Assembly: GCF_021155775.2 (NCBI RefSeq)
Contig: NC_060234.1
Span: 35,275,026-35,339,025, forward strand
Length of the DNA stretch: 64,000 nt
Direction of reading: 5' to 3'
Source: Neodiprion pinetum
Lineage: Eukaryota; Arthropoda; Insecta; Hymenoptera; Diprionidae
Shown: positions 38,301-51,070 of the stretch, one piece after another
How positions within the stretch are numbered: the stretch's first letter is position 1
How the letters are laid out: every line of letters begins with the position of its first letter
The notes under the pieces: generated by a model
Told to the model about the DNA's origin: nothing
The model's database searches: none
Seen by the model: only the letters and a program-made list of their open reading frames with translations
Position numbers and translations under genes: made by a program

Positions 38301-41300
38301 TCGAGGGCTTTCATTTGGCTCGCTGCAGTTTTCGTTGGGTAAATTCTTTATCAGACGGCGATAGTCGAAATACAATTTTTCGAAGTTAAATTAATTATTT
38401 TTGATGGCATCGCATCAATCGGACAATTACGCATGTTGGAATATCCAAATAATTCTTTCAGCTAAAAATTTCGAAAATTAATTCAACTATCGGAAAAAGA
38501 AGCTTGAATTGTTTGGCAACAAGGTGTTTTGGCTGTTTCGAATACATATTCTAAATGTTAAATCCCTAAACTGAAAATCCGGATTTACAAGTTACATATA
38601 TGTCACATAATTCCAATGCCAAATTCCAGATAAGCTTTTTGCGATTAGTGCAGGGTGACCAAACTCCCTTTGAAAATTACAGCATTGCAACATTATAGCG
38701 ACAAATTGGCGGAGGATATAATTCCTGTATACAGCTCTCGAATAAATTGGCCTCGATACACAATCGGACGTACAAATGAAGGCATACACAAACATTCGCC
38801 AGCGTACTAATCAATGTATATCGCTGAATCGTCCAATGATTGAACGAGTACCAGAGTAAAGTTACAAAGCACAACACCGGTGGGGGTGAGCAAAAATCTG
38901 TCATCGCGTCGGCGCCCGCAGTGCAATTTCAAAATTGGTCCTCCTCGCGTTTGCAGATTAATCTCCGCGCGGTAGTGCGAAAACCGAATCGACCGTTTCC
39001 TAATGCCCGCTCGGTGCAAATAATAGGCGCGAAAGCTGCACAATCTGAGTCTGAAAATATGATCGTCCCAACTTGAAGTTCGAGCTCTCGTTTGTCGAGT
39101 CAGCGCACCCGTCGAGAGCACTTGACTGCTGCACCAAAGCTGCACCGCCGCACTGCGCGGCACGATAACAGGGGGATGTGGGTATAGCTACCCTTAGCGT
39201 TCAAGAAATCCTCGCAGACAAAGGTGAGGAATTAATTCAGCCACTGCGTTTCTCTCGGCGAGGAAGGCAGTCGAGATGTCGGAACGATCCGACTCACAAG
39301 GGATGTTTAAGCATGAAGGAACAAGGATACGCGTCCTGATATGTGCAGAAAGATAGGAGGACGTGTCACGCGGTACGGTTCATCTGCTGAAAAATTATCT
39401 TGAATTGTATTTGACCTTGAATAATTGGACGGCGTTCGATGATGCGGTGAAAAATTTAAGATCATATTTTCTTTTTTATATTTATTACAAGTCGCATAGT
39501 CAAGTTTACAAGATGATGAAGATGAGCTCAGGGAAACGCCCAGAAACAAACACCGGTAGCGCTTATCGTTGTAAGAAGATTGCGTGTCTTTCTCGTTGGT
39601 GATCCTCCTGATAAATCAAGGGTGCAAGACTTCTTGCGAGAAGTTCTTGTTTCCTTATATCGCAAGAGTTGCGAAGAATTGGTCGAGTGGAGGGATCCCG
39701 GGAGTGTGGGGTGAATGAAAAATCCATCTGCAGTTAGAGGGGAAAAAGTTTGGTAAGAAATTTGATAAACTGACGGTCAGATGATGTAAGATATAGTCGG
39801 AAGGGCTCGAAGTGCGGTCGTGAATTTAATGCAGCCGGCTGTGAGGTACGAGGGACTTATATCAGCAGGGAGGGAACCAAGGAGCTCGGAGTTAAGTTAG
39901 GGTGGAGACGAGCGAATGGGAAAGAGTTATGTTGCCAGGGTCGAGCCGAATCCGGGCGGATGAAAGCTAATTGCTAGAAACCGAAGACCGTGGTGAACCG
40001 GGAGAGGGATAACACGGGAAGAAGAGAAAATATGGTTGCCTCTTTGCCGAAACTTTCATCCCCCCTCGCCGCCGTTGACTCGTGTTCTCCAAACTTTGGT
40101 TGTTCATTTACGCATACCTATAACACCCTTCCTGCGTGTTACAACGTCGCTCCGTCTCAGATTCATGGCTTTCATTGATTCGGTTGCTACATCCACCGTT
40201 TTTTGTGAAGCATTAATGCTACGTTTTAAAACCCTCGCCACTGACTGCAAGCGGTGTAGATCGGTAAGTTTGACACCCAATGCCCAGCGATAATGACGAA
40301 TGTACGTACATCGAACCGCACCACTTTTAAAATAGCATTAATCACTCCGCAATTCTATGTGAAATCCGCCATGTGTATTATAATGTCGAAATAATTTATG
40401 TGCATGATTAACGCGCACGGCTCTTTGGATGTTGGCGAGCTTTTGAGGCAGGTACACCGTGCCAAGAATAAATTGAGATATCTATTTGCAAGTTCCTACG
40501 CATCTTCGCCCTTCGCTTGTACTCCGCGAACACGAGGAGACCATTTATCTTACTCAGTGTCTAGCTAGTGTCATAGCTTGTTTCGAGCCGCTCCTCGACT
40601 CCGCCGAATACTCACACTAATTCGGAGAAGGGGACAAGTAATCTCGAGATTTCGTTTTGAAGTGCAGCCAGCAACCGCCAGTCCCGAATTTGTACCTAAA
40701 CGAACCGTCGTGAGTTTGCATTTTCCGTATCTTCAGCTTTTTCCACAACGTTCTCAATAAGTATGCGGAAAAAAGCTGCCCGCTCCTCGTGAGGCCGATA
40801 TAACGCGAGGCTCGAGTGCAAACCTGATACCCAAACTCTGATAAAGGTCGACCCTTCGATAGCGGACGAGTTATAAAGAACAGGAACTTCCTCCCGCGGA
40901 ATCGCGAGGGTCGTGACCGTTTCCATGCCTCCCATGAGATCGAGGTCTGGGTCCGTAGTAACCGGAAAACAGCTTCGAATCCCGTGCCGCGGAGGCGAGA
41001 AGACCAGAGTGGAAGGGGGGAGAAAATTTTTCTTCATTACACAGGCCATTTTGTTTCAGCATCGTATGTAAGAAAGTTTCTTTAGAGTTACCTCAAACAC
41101 GTCACCAATCTTATCTTGCCCGCCGTCCATGGCTTCCGGCCATCCGGCGAGCTCCACCCCTCTAAAGCTATCATAAAAAACGTGGCTAGATCCACTTTAT
41201 CTGTTACCCACCTTTCAGTTTGACCTCCTCGGACCAAGACTAACGATCTTACGACACCGGGCGAGCCTTCTTTCTAAGAGATTCCTAATGGAGACGAGAC

Positions 41301-42498
41301 GAAAAAACTCATGACATTTCTCGACCTCAACTTCTTTCTCTAATGCATGTTTGATCCGAAACGCTACCGTTCCAACGACAACGTCTAGTCACGTTTTCGA
41401 TTGCAATGGGATCCAAACTTTTTTCTTCCCGTTACAGGGAAGTTTATTACTGGTTAAACGTGAAAATTCTTTCCCCCTGTAACGTTTCCACTGTGACTCG
41501 TGGATTCATTTACATACTCTGATGAAATACTTGCTTCACTCCGCAAATCGGGGACGTTAAAATTTAAAAAACGTGAGCTCCACCCCAAACTCAAACCCCA
41601 ATCACCCATAACTCGGCAAGTACAACGCTTGGAAAAACACCACCACCGACTAAAGCGATGGATTTCCCGACGTCATTTGGCAGCCGCCGTCCCCTTAAGG
41701 TCAAAATTTCGTCACCTTTTGACGCCCGAGGGTGACGGGATGGACATCGAACAATCGACGCTAAGAACTTCTACCCGCAGCAGCAGCTCGGTCGTCAAAA
41801 GTTGCCTTCGACGTTAGTCTCCCTGCATGGCTTATTGTAACGGCGACGACATCCGGTATTACATTATACGCTCATGGACAAGTTCACCGTCCGGTTTTAA
41901 CTGCATTACCAACCGGTGATTCTGCATTCTTGCAGCATGCCCGCGAGGCTTTGCTACACCAAACCGTAGGTACGCTGCACCCCTGCACCACGACTAACAA
42001 AATATTGATCTCTACCTGCGGCAACGTTCGCGCTTTCCAACCCCTACGCGTACACCACGTATCAAAGTTCCGGACTGCGGAGCTTTGCGAATTAAAACAG
42101 CTCAGCCTATCCCGTCCCTGATTTCTGATGCAACGATTCCCGTCACCATAGAGGTATGAAGAGTATTACCGCAACGTTGAATATCCAATCTCACGAATAT
42201 TCCCGCTGATAATATTCCGAAGCAGCGCATTATCAACCCAAAAAATAGAGCCATTTTTGACGACTTGCTGAGCCAGGTGAGCCGAGCTTGTCAAAGTTTT
42301 AATTCAGTTGGTGCTTGGCGTACGTGACTCAATCATGATTATGTTTTGTGATTTTGGGATAAAACGATTTCGGAACTTGTCATCTTATATCCTGATTTAG
42401 TTATTCGTCAGCAAACAAGGCGAGAATATCATTAATACCTACCGTGGTTTGAACTACTAGAAATATTATATAAGGTTCGTGTAACAAGGAACATCACT

Positions 42499-42857
42499 TT
42501 GGTGTCCAACTCTGTTTTCGTTGCAACTCATGCATGTTGTAGAACATTGAAAAGGAAAAGGCACGTATTTTTTTATCGGTGGAAAACGGTTTAATGGGGT
42601 GAAAACGACCTCCAAATATGGGCACTCAATGAGGTGATTTCTCAGTTTCGGATAAAAGCGCTTGATGTATTCGAACGAAACTTAGGCTAAAATTGTCCAA
42701 TGATCGATGGAAACATTACTACGTTGGTTTCATTCGAATACATCAAGCGCATCAAGAAATCACCCCGTTGGGTGCCCATCCTTAGAGATCGTCTTCACCC
42801 CTTTAAACTTTTCTATGACGTGCGTGAGTTGCAACGAACTCGAAGGAGGACACCTAA
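42499..42857. repeat. Large snapback element
   Basis: The left arm (about 42499-42682) and right arm (about 42727-42857) are diverged reverse complements. Matching blocks are GGTGTCC, CGTTGCAACTCA, GGGGTGAA, GGGCAC, GGTGATTTCT and GCGCTTGATGTATTCGAA. The left arm is longer because of an A/T-rich insertion near 42550-42585. The 44-bp centre is unpaired. No transposase is present. It is best read as an old non-autonomous foldback transposon. Confidence 0.7.
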
Positions 42858-42869
42858 CTGGCAATCCTT

Positions 42870-45060
42870 GTAAGATAGGTACGTGTACAAATCGACGTGC
42901 TTACCAAATAACTCACTTTCCAACTCCAAAGATTAACTGAGGAAAATTGCAAGTGCATTTGATGCACACCCGTGCATACTTATTGAGGACTTTCAATAAG
43001 TTCTTGACTGTAGAAGTAGGTGTAATTACATTGTACCCGTAATTGTACGCGATACGCATAGCAGTGGTAAAGTTTCTTATCCCACATTGTTCAGTACGAG
43101 GTACAACAATAGAGGCAAAAATAGTAATGATAGTTTTATACGTGTACCCCATACATAAGCCATGTTGTCACGGAAGGAGGGTAAAGGATGCAGGGCGAAT
43201 TCCGTGTTCTGGAAAAACCTTTTCCGGCCTTCACGGTCCCAGGTGAAAATGACGGTAGTATTACGAAGAGAACTGGCGGTGAATTTAGTCGAGTCAATGT
43301 TTCGTGTAACGTACGGCAAAACGATTCCGAGAGCCACCAATACAAGTCGAGAATGTTCGAAAATTCATACCGTGGTTTCCTTCGGTATTCCCTTCATGCG
43401 CAATCACAATGAACACACTTATTCATCGAGCCACAACCTATCGCTGAACTATATCCACGTGCGGAACAAAACCTTGAGGCCTTGATCACATGCTCCACAT
43501 GTGACGCATGGTTCCCATATGATCAAAATCAGCCGCAGGTACCGTATGCTTGACTTTATTGATTACTACAAAGTGCTTGACACATTTTCCCGGTTATATG
43601 TAAAATGAGCTACGGATCACCTCGAGTAGCTCTTTAAGAACTGCCAGATCAGGCGGAAGACTCTCGATTCCAGATCACTCGATCAATCAATCCTACATTT
43701 CCAAAGATCCTGGAATGTTTTAGAGAGTCTAGAAAAAGGTGAGAACCGATCGCTCGAGATAGTGAGACGAATCCTGGTACAAGCAGGGTGAAAACGAGAA
43801 AGGAGATCTTGTTTAATAGGCACAGTGCATTATGAACGTCACTATTATCACTGCTGTCGTGTACCTGAGGTCAAAAAATTGTGGACCTTAGATCTAGTGT
43901 GCCTGAGGGAGATGCTCGCAGAGGCACGCGTCGCTCCGGGATGCGTCCCGTGGGTTTGCGGTGTCTCGCCTCACGACAGAAGACATATTAGGTTCTTAAG
44001 CGGAGTCCACGGTTCGTGCATTCGTCGCAGCCAACCACGAGAGGTCATCAGGTCTCTGGACAGGTACTCCAAAGGCCTGTTTCTTCCGTCGCGAAAATTC
44101 GAGGAACTCAGGAACACATCAAATGTGAATATCCGCGATCAGTAAGACACATCCTTATTCTCAGGATCACTTTTCAAATAGCTTTTTCATCCGTATTTTA
44201 ATAATCGTTAAACACGCACGTGAACAATTTAGTGTGAAGAGTTAGAAACACTTACAATTGGTATACTATATGAAATTCTGACCGAACCAAGCACTGATGT
44301 GAGCGAGGATGTTTATCGTGGTCTGCTGGCTCTGGGTACCTTGTATACGTACTCGACGTAACTTCAAGTGAATCCAAAATGCCCTCCATTAAGACGAACG
44401 CTCGACTTTATAATGGATGACCTTCTTAAAACGCCACACTGTTTAGCGCCGAGTATGTGTGACGAGAAAAATCACGGACTATTTTTTGTCGAGCAAGCCT
44501 GAAACTTGCGTACTCAGTAGAAGCATAGGTACATATTTTCAGAAGAGAAAAAAAGATAAGATATGAGAATTGTAAGCCAACGGTCTCTTTACAAGTTTCA
44601 TTCCCGTACTAAACACCCGAGTAATCATCTCTTGTTTAATTCACTTTTAAATGAGACGGGTAACGTTCTAATGTAAGGTATAAGTTTATACCGCCATACT
44701 TACTGCCCTACCGCCATGCGTTATGAATACGAAAAATTAAATTCATCCTCATTTCCATAATTTTCAACATACGATTAATGTTCAACATAAGCCACCTCCC
44801 CGCTCTAATTTATAAACTCTCACGTCCCGATTTACGTGATATACATGCATTACTTGGTTTTGCTGTACACTGGATAATTGTGTTCTACAAAATTCAAATT
44901 CTTCCTATGTTTCAAACGACTTAGACGAACAATCCACAATTTGAATAAGAAAAACAAAAAAAAAAGAAACAGAACAACGGGAACATCACAATAGATTTGC
45001 GTAATGACGATAGAAGATTTAACAACCACACGAACATGATTCCATGACGAGATAATTAGT
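42870..45060. other. Non-coding stretch
   Basis: The frame at 43.8-44.15 kb (+) and a short minus-strand frame over the same bases are both open, and neither has a recognised domain. I see no supported feature. The part near 44.9-45.06 kb would be 3' UTR of the tentative minus-strand gene. Confidence 0.4.
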
Positions 45061-45068
45061 CGACAGAG

Positions 45069-45186
45069 TCACGTTGTCCCCTTTACTACATCCGGGAGAA
45101 CCCCCGTCATAGACTCCCGGGGCTCTGCCACCTTTATCTTGATCTCATTCTCATCTTCCTCGACGTCGGCCTCCACGGCTGTGTCG
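45069..45186 (-). CDS. Unassigned minus-strand gene, last exon (tentative)
   Basis: On the minus strand this segment reads DTAVEADVEEDENEIKIKVA, then EPRESMTGVLPDVVKGTT and TGA. Its biased codons (GAG, GAC, AAG, ATC) and charged composition look coding. An in-frame TAA lies just upstream, so it must be entered by splicing. The acceptor used here (CTACGTGAG) leaves one base that completes the codon split by the previous exon, and a branch-like CATAAC lies about 20 bases before it. An alternative acceptor (CGACACAG) would be in a different phase. An acidic C-terminal tail is all that can be said of function. Confidence 0.4.
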
Positions 45187-45242
45187 CTCACGTAGACGGC
45201 GAGTTATGTCGAATAGCTAGAGTGGCCTCCGGCAATCGATAC

Positions 45243-45283
45243 CCTCTCCTCTCCTCTCCTCTCCTCGTCTCTCCTCGTCTCTA
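45243..45283. repeat. CTCCT pentanucleotide repeat
   Basis: Tandem CTCCT units pass into CTCCTCGTCT units. They lie inside the 149-bp intron of the tentative minus-strand gene. Confidence 0.8.
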
Positions 45284-45335
45284 TCCGCCTTTCCGGACCT
45301 CTCTCGCTCTCGCGCTCACTCGACGTAACTCTCAC

Positions 45336-45526
45336 CGTTGGCTGGATAACCCCAGCTGAATTTCCCACACCGTGGCTTGCAAAGGGCCGTGCGCGTCAAA
45401 TCCTGGCCATCTCTGTGATCTTTTGATGCCCCCGGACCGACAAGCACCGCGCATCGGACGCCGGACTAAAACATTACGGTTCTCCGATGGCTGCATCGGT
45501 GCTGAACAAAACCCGGATCCCAGGAG
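45336..45526 (-). CDS. Unassigned minus-strand gene, middle exon (weakest)
   Basis: The exon is bounded on the minus strand by an acceptor (ATACCTGCACAG) and a donor (CAACG then GTGAGA). Only one of three frames is open. It begins LLGSGFCSAPMQPSENRNVL, continues through a basic stretch with RRPMRGACRSGGIKRSQRW, and ends IQLGLSSQ with a split codon. It enters in phase 0, matching the exon at 47.8 kb, and leaves in phase 2, matching the last exon across a 149-bp intron. The composition is not distinctive and it may be a chance frame. Confidence 0.25.
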
Positions 45527-47811
45527 CTGTGCAGGTATTTCTGATCATTTTCATTAGCTGGAAGGTTTGGTTCACCCGACGGTGAACTCCAGCGACTGCG
45601 TTGCGGTGCCAACGAAGGAGCGAACTATAAACTGATTCAGGAATTTGGTAGTTGCCGGTATGCTTGTATTGTCGGGGTTATAGGGCAAAGGTCGTAATAT
45701 TATCCAAGCAGCTTTTAATTCCGTCGTTTTTATGGCGCCCGATTAAGCCATACAATCTCCGCGAAGCGAACACGTGAGATTAATCGAGCGCACTACGCAT
45801 ACGTATATATTTGACGTCTTGATAACACAGTATTAAGCACTCATAGTTTAACGACGGTTATTAAACGCAGAAACATCTTGATCTCGTGAATTTCACTGCT
45901 CCGCAAATACTTTTTGCGATAATTGGATTATCCAATTTGTGAAATCGAGTCGTCACTTCTGCAAGACTTTTAGCACCGATCTGATCTTGAACAAGAAAAC
46001 ATCGCCTAGCTTGCAGTTTATTTCTACAGGGACAAAAAAAAATTTTAATTCAACATCGCTCAAGCTTCTGCAGCTCTATTTTGCTCGCCTGGTTCGCGCG
46101 GAGTGTTTCCTTACATCATCCTCCTGGTTTCGGATTTCTGTTCAATAATTTAATGGACGTTTCCCTTGGGTGTCGAGCGTGAATTGCACCGCCACGTCTA
46201 TCGAGGTATACGTATTATAGGTATATACCCGTCGATCGTTCGCACTCGACAAGCATTTTGAATTTCCGTAGGAAACGCGACTGCTTTCGGAAAACGGACT
46301 TCCGGCAGGAAGGGTCTGAAGCATACGCCCCATAAAATATCTTATAAATATCTTAAGCACCTTGACAAAGAGGTATACGTAGATATACGTATACATATAT
46401 ATTTTGAAATGTTCTTGAGCGGTAATATTTCTTTGTTGAAAAGGCGTTAAAGCCGATATACATTGCCTATCAAGGACTACCTAGGAAAGTATACATATAC
46501 GTATATTATACAGAAAGGTATAGCCAAGAGGCGTAACGGCCGATCTTGTCGAATACATGGATGATCCCCATTTTTTTATTTTGTAGAATTATGGTCATCC
46601 GAGCATCGATAAGATACTTTATATGGGTAGTTTATATTTTACGCACAATGTCATTTCAAGATATCGGTAGAATACAAATAAGAAATTCTCTTTTTTGTCT
46701 CGTTATTTATAGCTGATGTTTTATATCGGGGACGAGGTGAGGATATCGAGATAATATATGTAAAAAGTTTGGCGAAAAGGTCGGAGTGACTATCACGAGG
46801 GATTTTTTCAATCCGTTGGTATTTGAATAATATAGATACGAAAAAAATTAAATAAAATATAAAATTCGATTACCAACCACTTCCAATATTCCAATAATAG
46901 CTCATGTTTCGCCGACTAATACTTCCCGACAATTCCACGCACGAACCACATGCCTCCGTGTTCCATTTGCCGATTAAAACCATAAAATACATCCGGAATA
47001 AAATATCATCGCGTATAGATGGAGGTAATTCAGTGCAGGAGAGTTAAAAAAAATAAATAAATAAAAGGTAAAGCGAGAAGAAAATAAAAAATTTTGGACC
47101 GAGCGATTCGTTCAGCGCGTCGATATGCGAAAAGTATCCCAGGCACCAGCATATCCAAACTCACGACACGCCTGCGTGCGATAATCTTGCTGACTCGCGA
47201 TCCGGCGTTGCGTCACTCGAACCTACAAAAGGGATGCGAAAAAGGGTAAGGGTGAAGCTGCAGGGCCTAAAACCCGAGAGGGCGAGGTGAGAGTGTTTCA
47301 GTAACATTATTTTAAAAGCGTTCCTAATGAAATTTCATATCCCTCCGCACCTTCCTCGGCAGAACAATGACATCCGCGACTTTCAAAGCTCGTCGGTATT
47401 GCTGAGGTGATGAAGAAAAAAATTAAAAACACAAATACAAAAAAACAAAGCCGCCCTTCAGCTGCGTGCACTTAAAAATATCACCTTTAATAACGGTATA
47501 CTTTAAAACGAAGTGCAGTTAACCATCACCGGCGACGCATTCTTCGCGAGATGGAACGAGATGGTTGCAGTGCGATGAAGTGAACTGTACCGATCGAGGG
47601 ACTCCGTACAGTCAGAATATCGCCGATCACCACGAACTTCATGCATTATGCTCGCCCCAAGCATTATCATAACAGACGAGAGCAAAGCAGAGTGGAATTA
47701 GAAGCTCGCGACAGCGGCGAGCATTGGAAATGGAAACAAACCCAGCGTTGCGAGAGAAATTATTCCGAATGGTGAAGTTCGACCCTTCGTGAATCAATGA
47801 GGTCGACTAAC

Positions 47812-48091
47812 CTGGATCCACCTATTTGGCCGAATGACGGACCTCTCCCCCTGTTCCGTACACGCGCAGGATCCCGGAACACCCTTGCGATCCAGCACCA
47901 AGTACACACGTTGGTGTACGCACGCCCCGTTACGGAGGCGCTTTCGGATGATTAGCCTCATGTAGCAGAATCCGGTTTTCGTGCGGGGCCGGCTGCACGC
48001 GTAACGGTAGATATAACGCGAAATTGAAGCCACGGGAGGATCGGAGAGGCGGGCCAAGTGATGCTCCATTTCCGATAACTCCAATTAATTC
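47812..48091 (-). CDS. Unassigned minus-strand gene, first coding exon (tentative)
   Basis: Minus-strand signals are good: acceptor GCGCCTGCAG and donor ATCCAG then GTTAGT. The frame has a stop (TAA) just inside the acceptor, so translation would begin at the ATG at 48069 (MEHHLARLSDPP), leaving a short 5' UTR at 48070-48091. The 86 codons include SRYIYRYACSRPRTKTGFC, MRLIIRKRLRNGACVHQRVY and LVLDRKGVPGSCACTEQ, with five Cys and a terminal C-x-C pattern reminiscent of cystine-knot ligands. However, no signal peptide is visible and I recognise no family. It leaves in phase 0 into the middle exon. The whole three-exon model is 567 bases (188 residues). Confidence 0.35.
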
Positions 48092-48727
48092 CTGCAGGCG
48101 CTGTAACTAACCGAAGCACCCCGCGGCTGTACGAATCGTACCGGCGCCAGTGAGAGGAATCTTGTTACACCTCGTGATGAATAATTGATGGGTTATTCGG
48201 GCAGCAACAGATGATCGACGCGACCGGAGGTACGGACCACGCATCAACCTCGAGCCAGCTCAAGCATTCCTCGGTCGAACATTTCTTCGACGTTTAATCC
48301 GGACGCTCGTTCGCCTCCCTAAAAATTCACCGGCACGCGCCCATGTGGCCGAAAATTTTCGCCCGAATTTTACGAGACCCGGATCGCTGCTTTTTCACCA
48401 TCCTCGTCCCTTCCAGGTTTCGCATATCCCTCGATTTTCCACCCCTGGATATCCGCCGTTCCTTCTCGGTACCGGACAGCTCTGTTTCGCGCCACATAAA
48501 TTTAGGCCTTTCAATTTTTTCCCCGCCTTGGAGGAGGTTGATATACCGAAAGCGAGAAAAAACGACTCGATGAATCGCTGACTCAAACGAATTCTTTGAA
48601 AAGTACCAGATTTCAGACGCATAACGCGTAATTGAATCGATACATGATTTGTTTTTAAGACATTTCGGCACATGATATTTCGCTGAGCAAGTGAGCTGAG
48701 ACCAAGCGAGACGGTCGGTGCTGGGAA

Positions 48728-48766
48728 AATTGTTTAAAAAAAATTGGGATTTTTTTTTTAACAATT
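48728..48766. repeat. A/T-rich hairpin
   Basis: AATTGTTTAAAAAAAAT pairs with ATTTTTTTTTAACAATT across a TGGG loop, with one mismatch. A small inverted repeat, probably of homopolymer origin. Confidence 0.6.
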
Positions 48767-49728
48767 GAGGGAAAGAAAAAGATTCTGACTGCGTATAATT
48801 TGTGCCGTGGAAATGGCCGAATATTGTTGAATGCCGTAAGTCTTTTCTCCGTAGAAAATGAAAAGAAACGGTCCGGATCTCATTACCGTGCCTCAGGTTT
48901 GCCGAATTGTTTTGACAATGAGACATCCAGCCTCCGTCGCTTCCCCCGCCTGCCTGATACAATTTTTCCGGGGTTATTTTTCAAGAATTGCCTCGTTCCG
49001 AGGAAAATCCACTTTCGGGAAGGCTCGTTTCGTTAGCTCTTACCCACCCATTGTCAGCCAGAATTACGTTCAATGTCAATTTGCGCTCTTTTTCAAATGA
49101 CGACGGTGCTTGAGTTTCTGGTTGACATTTGTACCAGCTTCTTGACATAATCGCCTGTAAGTACAGCACGAAGAAGTATAACGATCGTGCGATCGCTGTT
49201 GTTGTTGTTGTAATCGCCGATTGAAATTTCCCAAATCAATCTTGAATCGAGTTAAATTCTTGCCAAACGAGGGAAGATGTTTCGCAAAAGTTCGTTTCGC
49301 TCGATCGACGTATATTCGATGCGAGAGAAGAGATCAACCCTTGGCCTCCTTCCTTATTTGCAAAGTTGGTGGCATTCGTCGATAGTTTCGAATCCAAAAG
49401 TGAGAGCAGCCGGGCTTGAAGATATTGCGCGAGGCACGTGGCTTGGGGAAAAGTACTCTTGCAAATTGTCGCGGTTTGCGGCATCCGGGAAAATGAAGAA
49501 AAGACCTTCGGGAAAATTCGCTGACGGCGTACGTCAGCGTCAATTACACTTTTCCCGTGTCGCGTCGGTTTTGGGGGCGTATTCAAGTCCCTCCCTGGTT
49601 TATACTCACGGAAAAGTTTTAATTCGGAGAAATTCGTTTCTTCAAAGAGGGAAAAGAGAAAGACGACTTTCAGCGTTTTACACGCCTCTTCGTGTGTATC
49701 CGCGGATCGATCGACCGCGGAAAAAAAA

Positions 49729-49751
49729 CCACACACACACACACACACACC
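49729..49751. repeat. (AC)n microsatellite
   Basis: About eleven AC units after an A8 run. It is the source of the Cys/Val run in the overlapping minus-strand frame. Confidence 0.85.
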
Positions 49752-50872
49752 GGAAAAAAATATCGCCAAATCCTCCCTGCAGTCCCCAAACCCAAAACCC
49801 TTGACCCGGTAAGGCTGGGTTTTCTTTGTCCCTACACACTCTCGATCGAGGCTTAGGGTGGGACCAGTTATCGCTGTTGACTCCGACAACATTCCATAAT
49901 GCAAGCAATACCTCCACCCGCTATTTTTACCTTTATTCTTCTACTTGGCACTCCGCTGCAGGCTTGATCGCTGCTCTACTTCACGCAAGTCTGACTTAAT
50001 CTCCCGCAAACCTCGTAACAGCTAGGTACCCCCATTTTCCACCCCTCATCCACTTGAGTTTAATCATTTTTATCCGCTGCTTTTTTATCACGAACATTGC
50101 GAAGATTCCGGACTAGGGGAATTTTTACTCTCACAATAAGCTGTGAAGAAGCACAGTGACATTTTACATGCTAGTGATTTTATCTTACATTATCTCACGT
50201 AGAATAAACTATTTCTGCTGCAGGGGAGACAAGTTTGATGAAAACTTTATCGATAAGAATTAAATCCACAGTCTTTTACCCCGAAAGTTTTACTACTCTT
50301 TGAGTAGTCTTGAAAGTTTAGGGCACTATGGAACGGTGTTAATGCCCGAGAATAGTTGAGTGATAAAATGCATTGCTATGTAGAAATTTCACGAGAAGAT
50401 GAACTCTTCAAACTTCTTTCTCGCGTTATTATATCAGCTACTTCTCGCTTGTCGTGCACTTGTATAATTCTCGGCACGGTGAACCGATCAATGGATGAAT
50501 AAATCGCTCGTACGAATAACTAAATACATCAAGCTTAGTATCGTTTTATAACCCTGTGCACATCGTGCTACGATTTTTATTGCAAGAGGCTTGAAAATTC
50601 TGCGAGAATGATGGTAAAGTGCTTAGCGCGTAGCGCAGACTGCAGAGTGTGAATGAATCTAAGTTTGCGCTAAGAAGGATTAACTCGTAACTTCGCGCGA
50701 AAGATTGTAGAAGACACTCGAGAGATCCTAGCCGACGTTATATAAAATTCGATTTAGTTATGCATTCAGCTTTGAACGACCTAATTTGCCGGTGCATGCC
50801 GGGTCAGGTGGAAGTTTTACCAGATCGTTAAAAGCGAGCTTCTTTCTCCGGTTAAGCGTGCGTCGAGTCTAT

Positions 50873-51070
50873 CACTGAGAGAAAAATTCATTGAATAAAC
50901 CAAATGTGTGGTGACCGTCAATCAATTTCAGATCTATTGGTCTAACAAAATTTGGTAGTATTCAACTAAACATTTCTTTTGACGAACAGATCTTGAATCG
51001 ACACAAATAAATAGTTACTTCGCCATCCGTGACCGCACATTTAGTTGATTCAATGACTATCTTCTTTCAG
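50873..51070. repeat. Foldback element, copy 2 (more complete)
   Basis: Nearly the whole 198 bp is self-complementary. The left end CACTGAGAG...TTCATTGAATAAACCAAATG matches the reverse complement of the right end (CATTTAGTTGATTCAATGAC...CTTTCAG). The centre contains TTGGTCTAACAAAAT and AACTAAACATTTCTTTTGACG, shared with copy 1 at 4.8 kb, as is the right segment AGATCTTGAATCGACACA/CATCCGTGACCG. No coding frame. Non-autonomous foldback element; the outer ends lie at or near 50873 and 51070. Confidence 0.7.

Larger units (their letters stand above)
27082..42490. other. Long non-coding stretch with microsatellites
   Basis: No recognised exon was found. The 203-codon frame at 27.03-27.64 kb directly follows the membrane-protein gene and is more likely 3' UTR or flanking DNA. 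Frames at 28.6-29.1, 31.8-32.3, 36.8-37.3, 40.7-41.05 and 41.5-41.8 kb have no known domain and are overlapped by equally open antisense frames. Items that stand out are listed separately: AG and GA tracts, a GATGAC repeat, a hairpin at 38.27 kb and a promoter-like patch at 36.65-36.80 kb. Confidence 0.45.

Noticed and set aside
40696..41049. 117-codon minus-strand frame with a true ATG
   Set aside because: Composition is plausible but no family, no splice context and no neighbours support it.
48211..48297. Plus-strand terminal-exon-like frame ending SSQLKHSSVEHFFDV
   Set aside because: An acceptor-like CAACAG precedes it and the tail looks protein-like, but no upstream exon on the plus strand could be found.
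48327..48962. 211-codon open frame on the minus strand
   Set aside because: No recognisable domain, irregular composition, and open antisense frames over the same bases; length alone is not enough in this GC-rich patch.
49236..49904. 222-codon open frame on the minus strand
   Set aside because: It runs through an AC microsatellite (CVCVC), has no domain, and a 175-codon plus-strand frame overlaps it.
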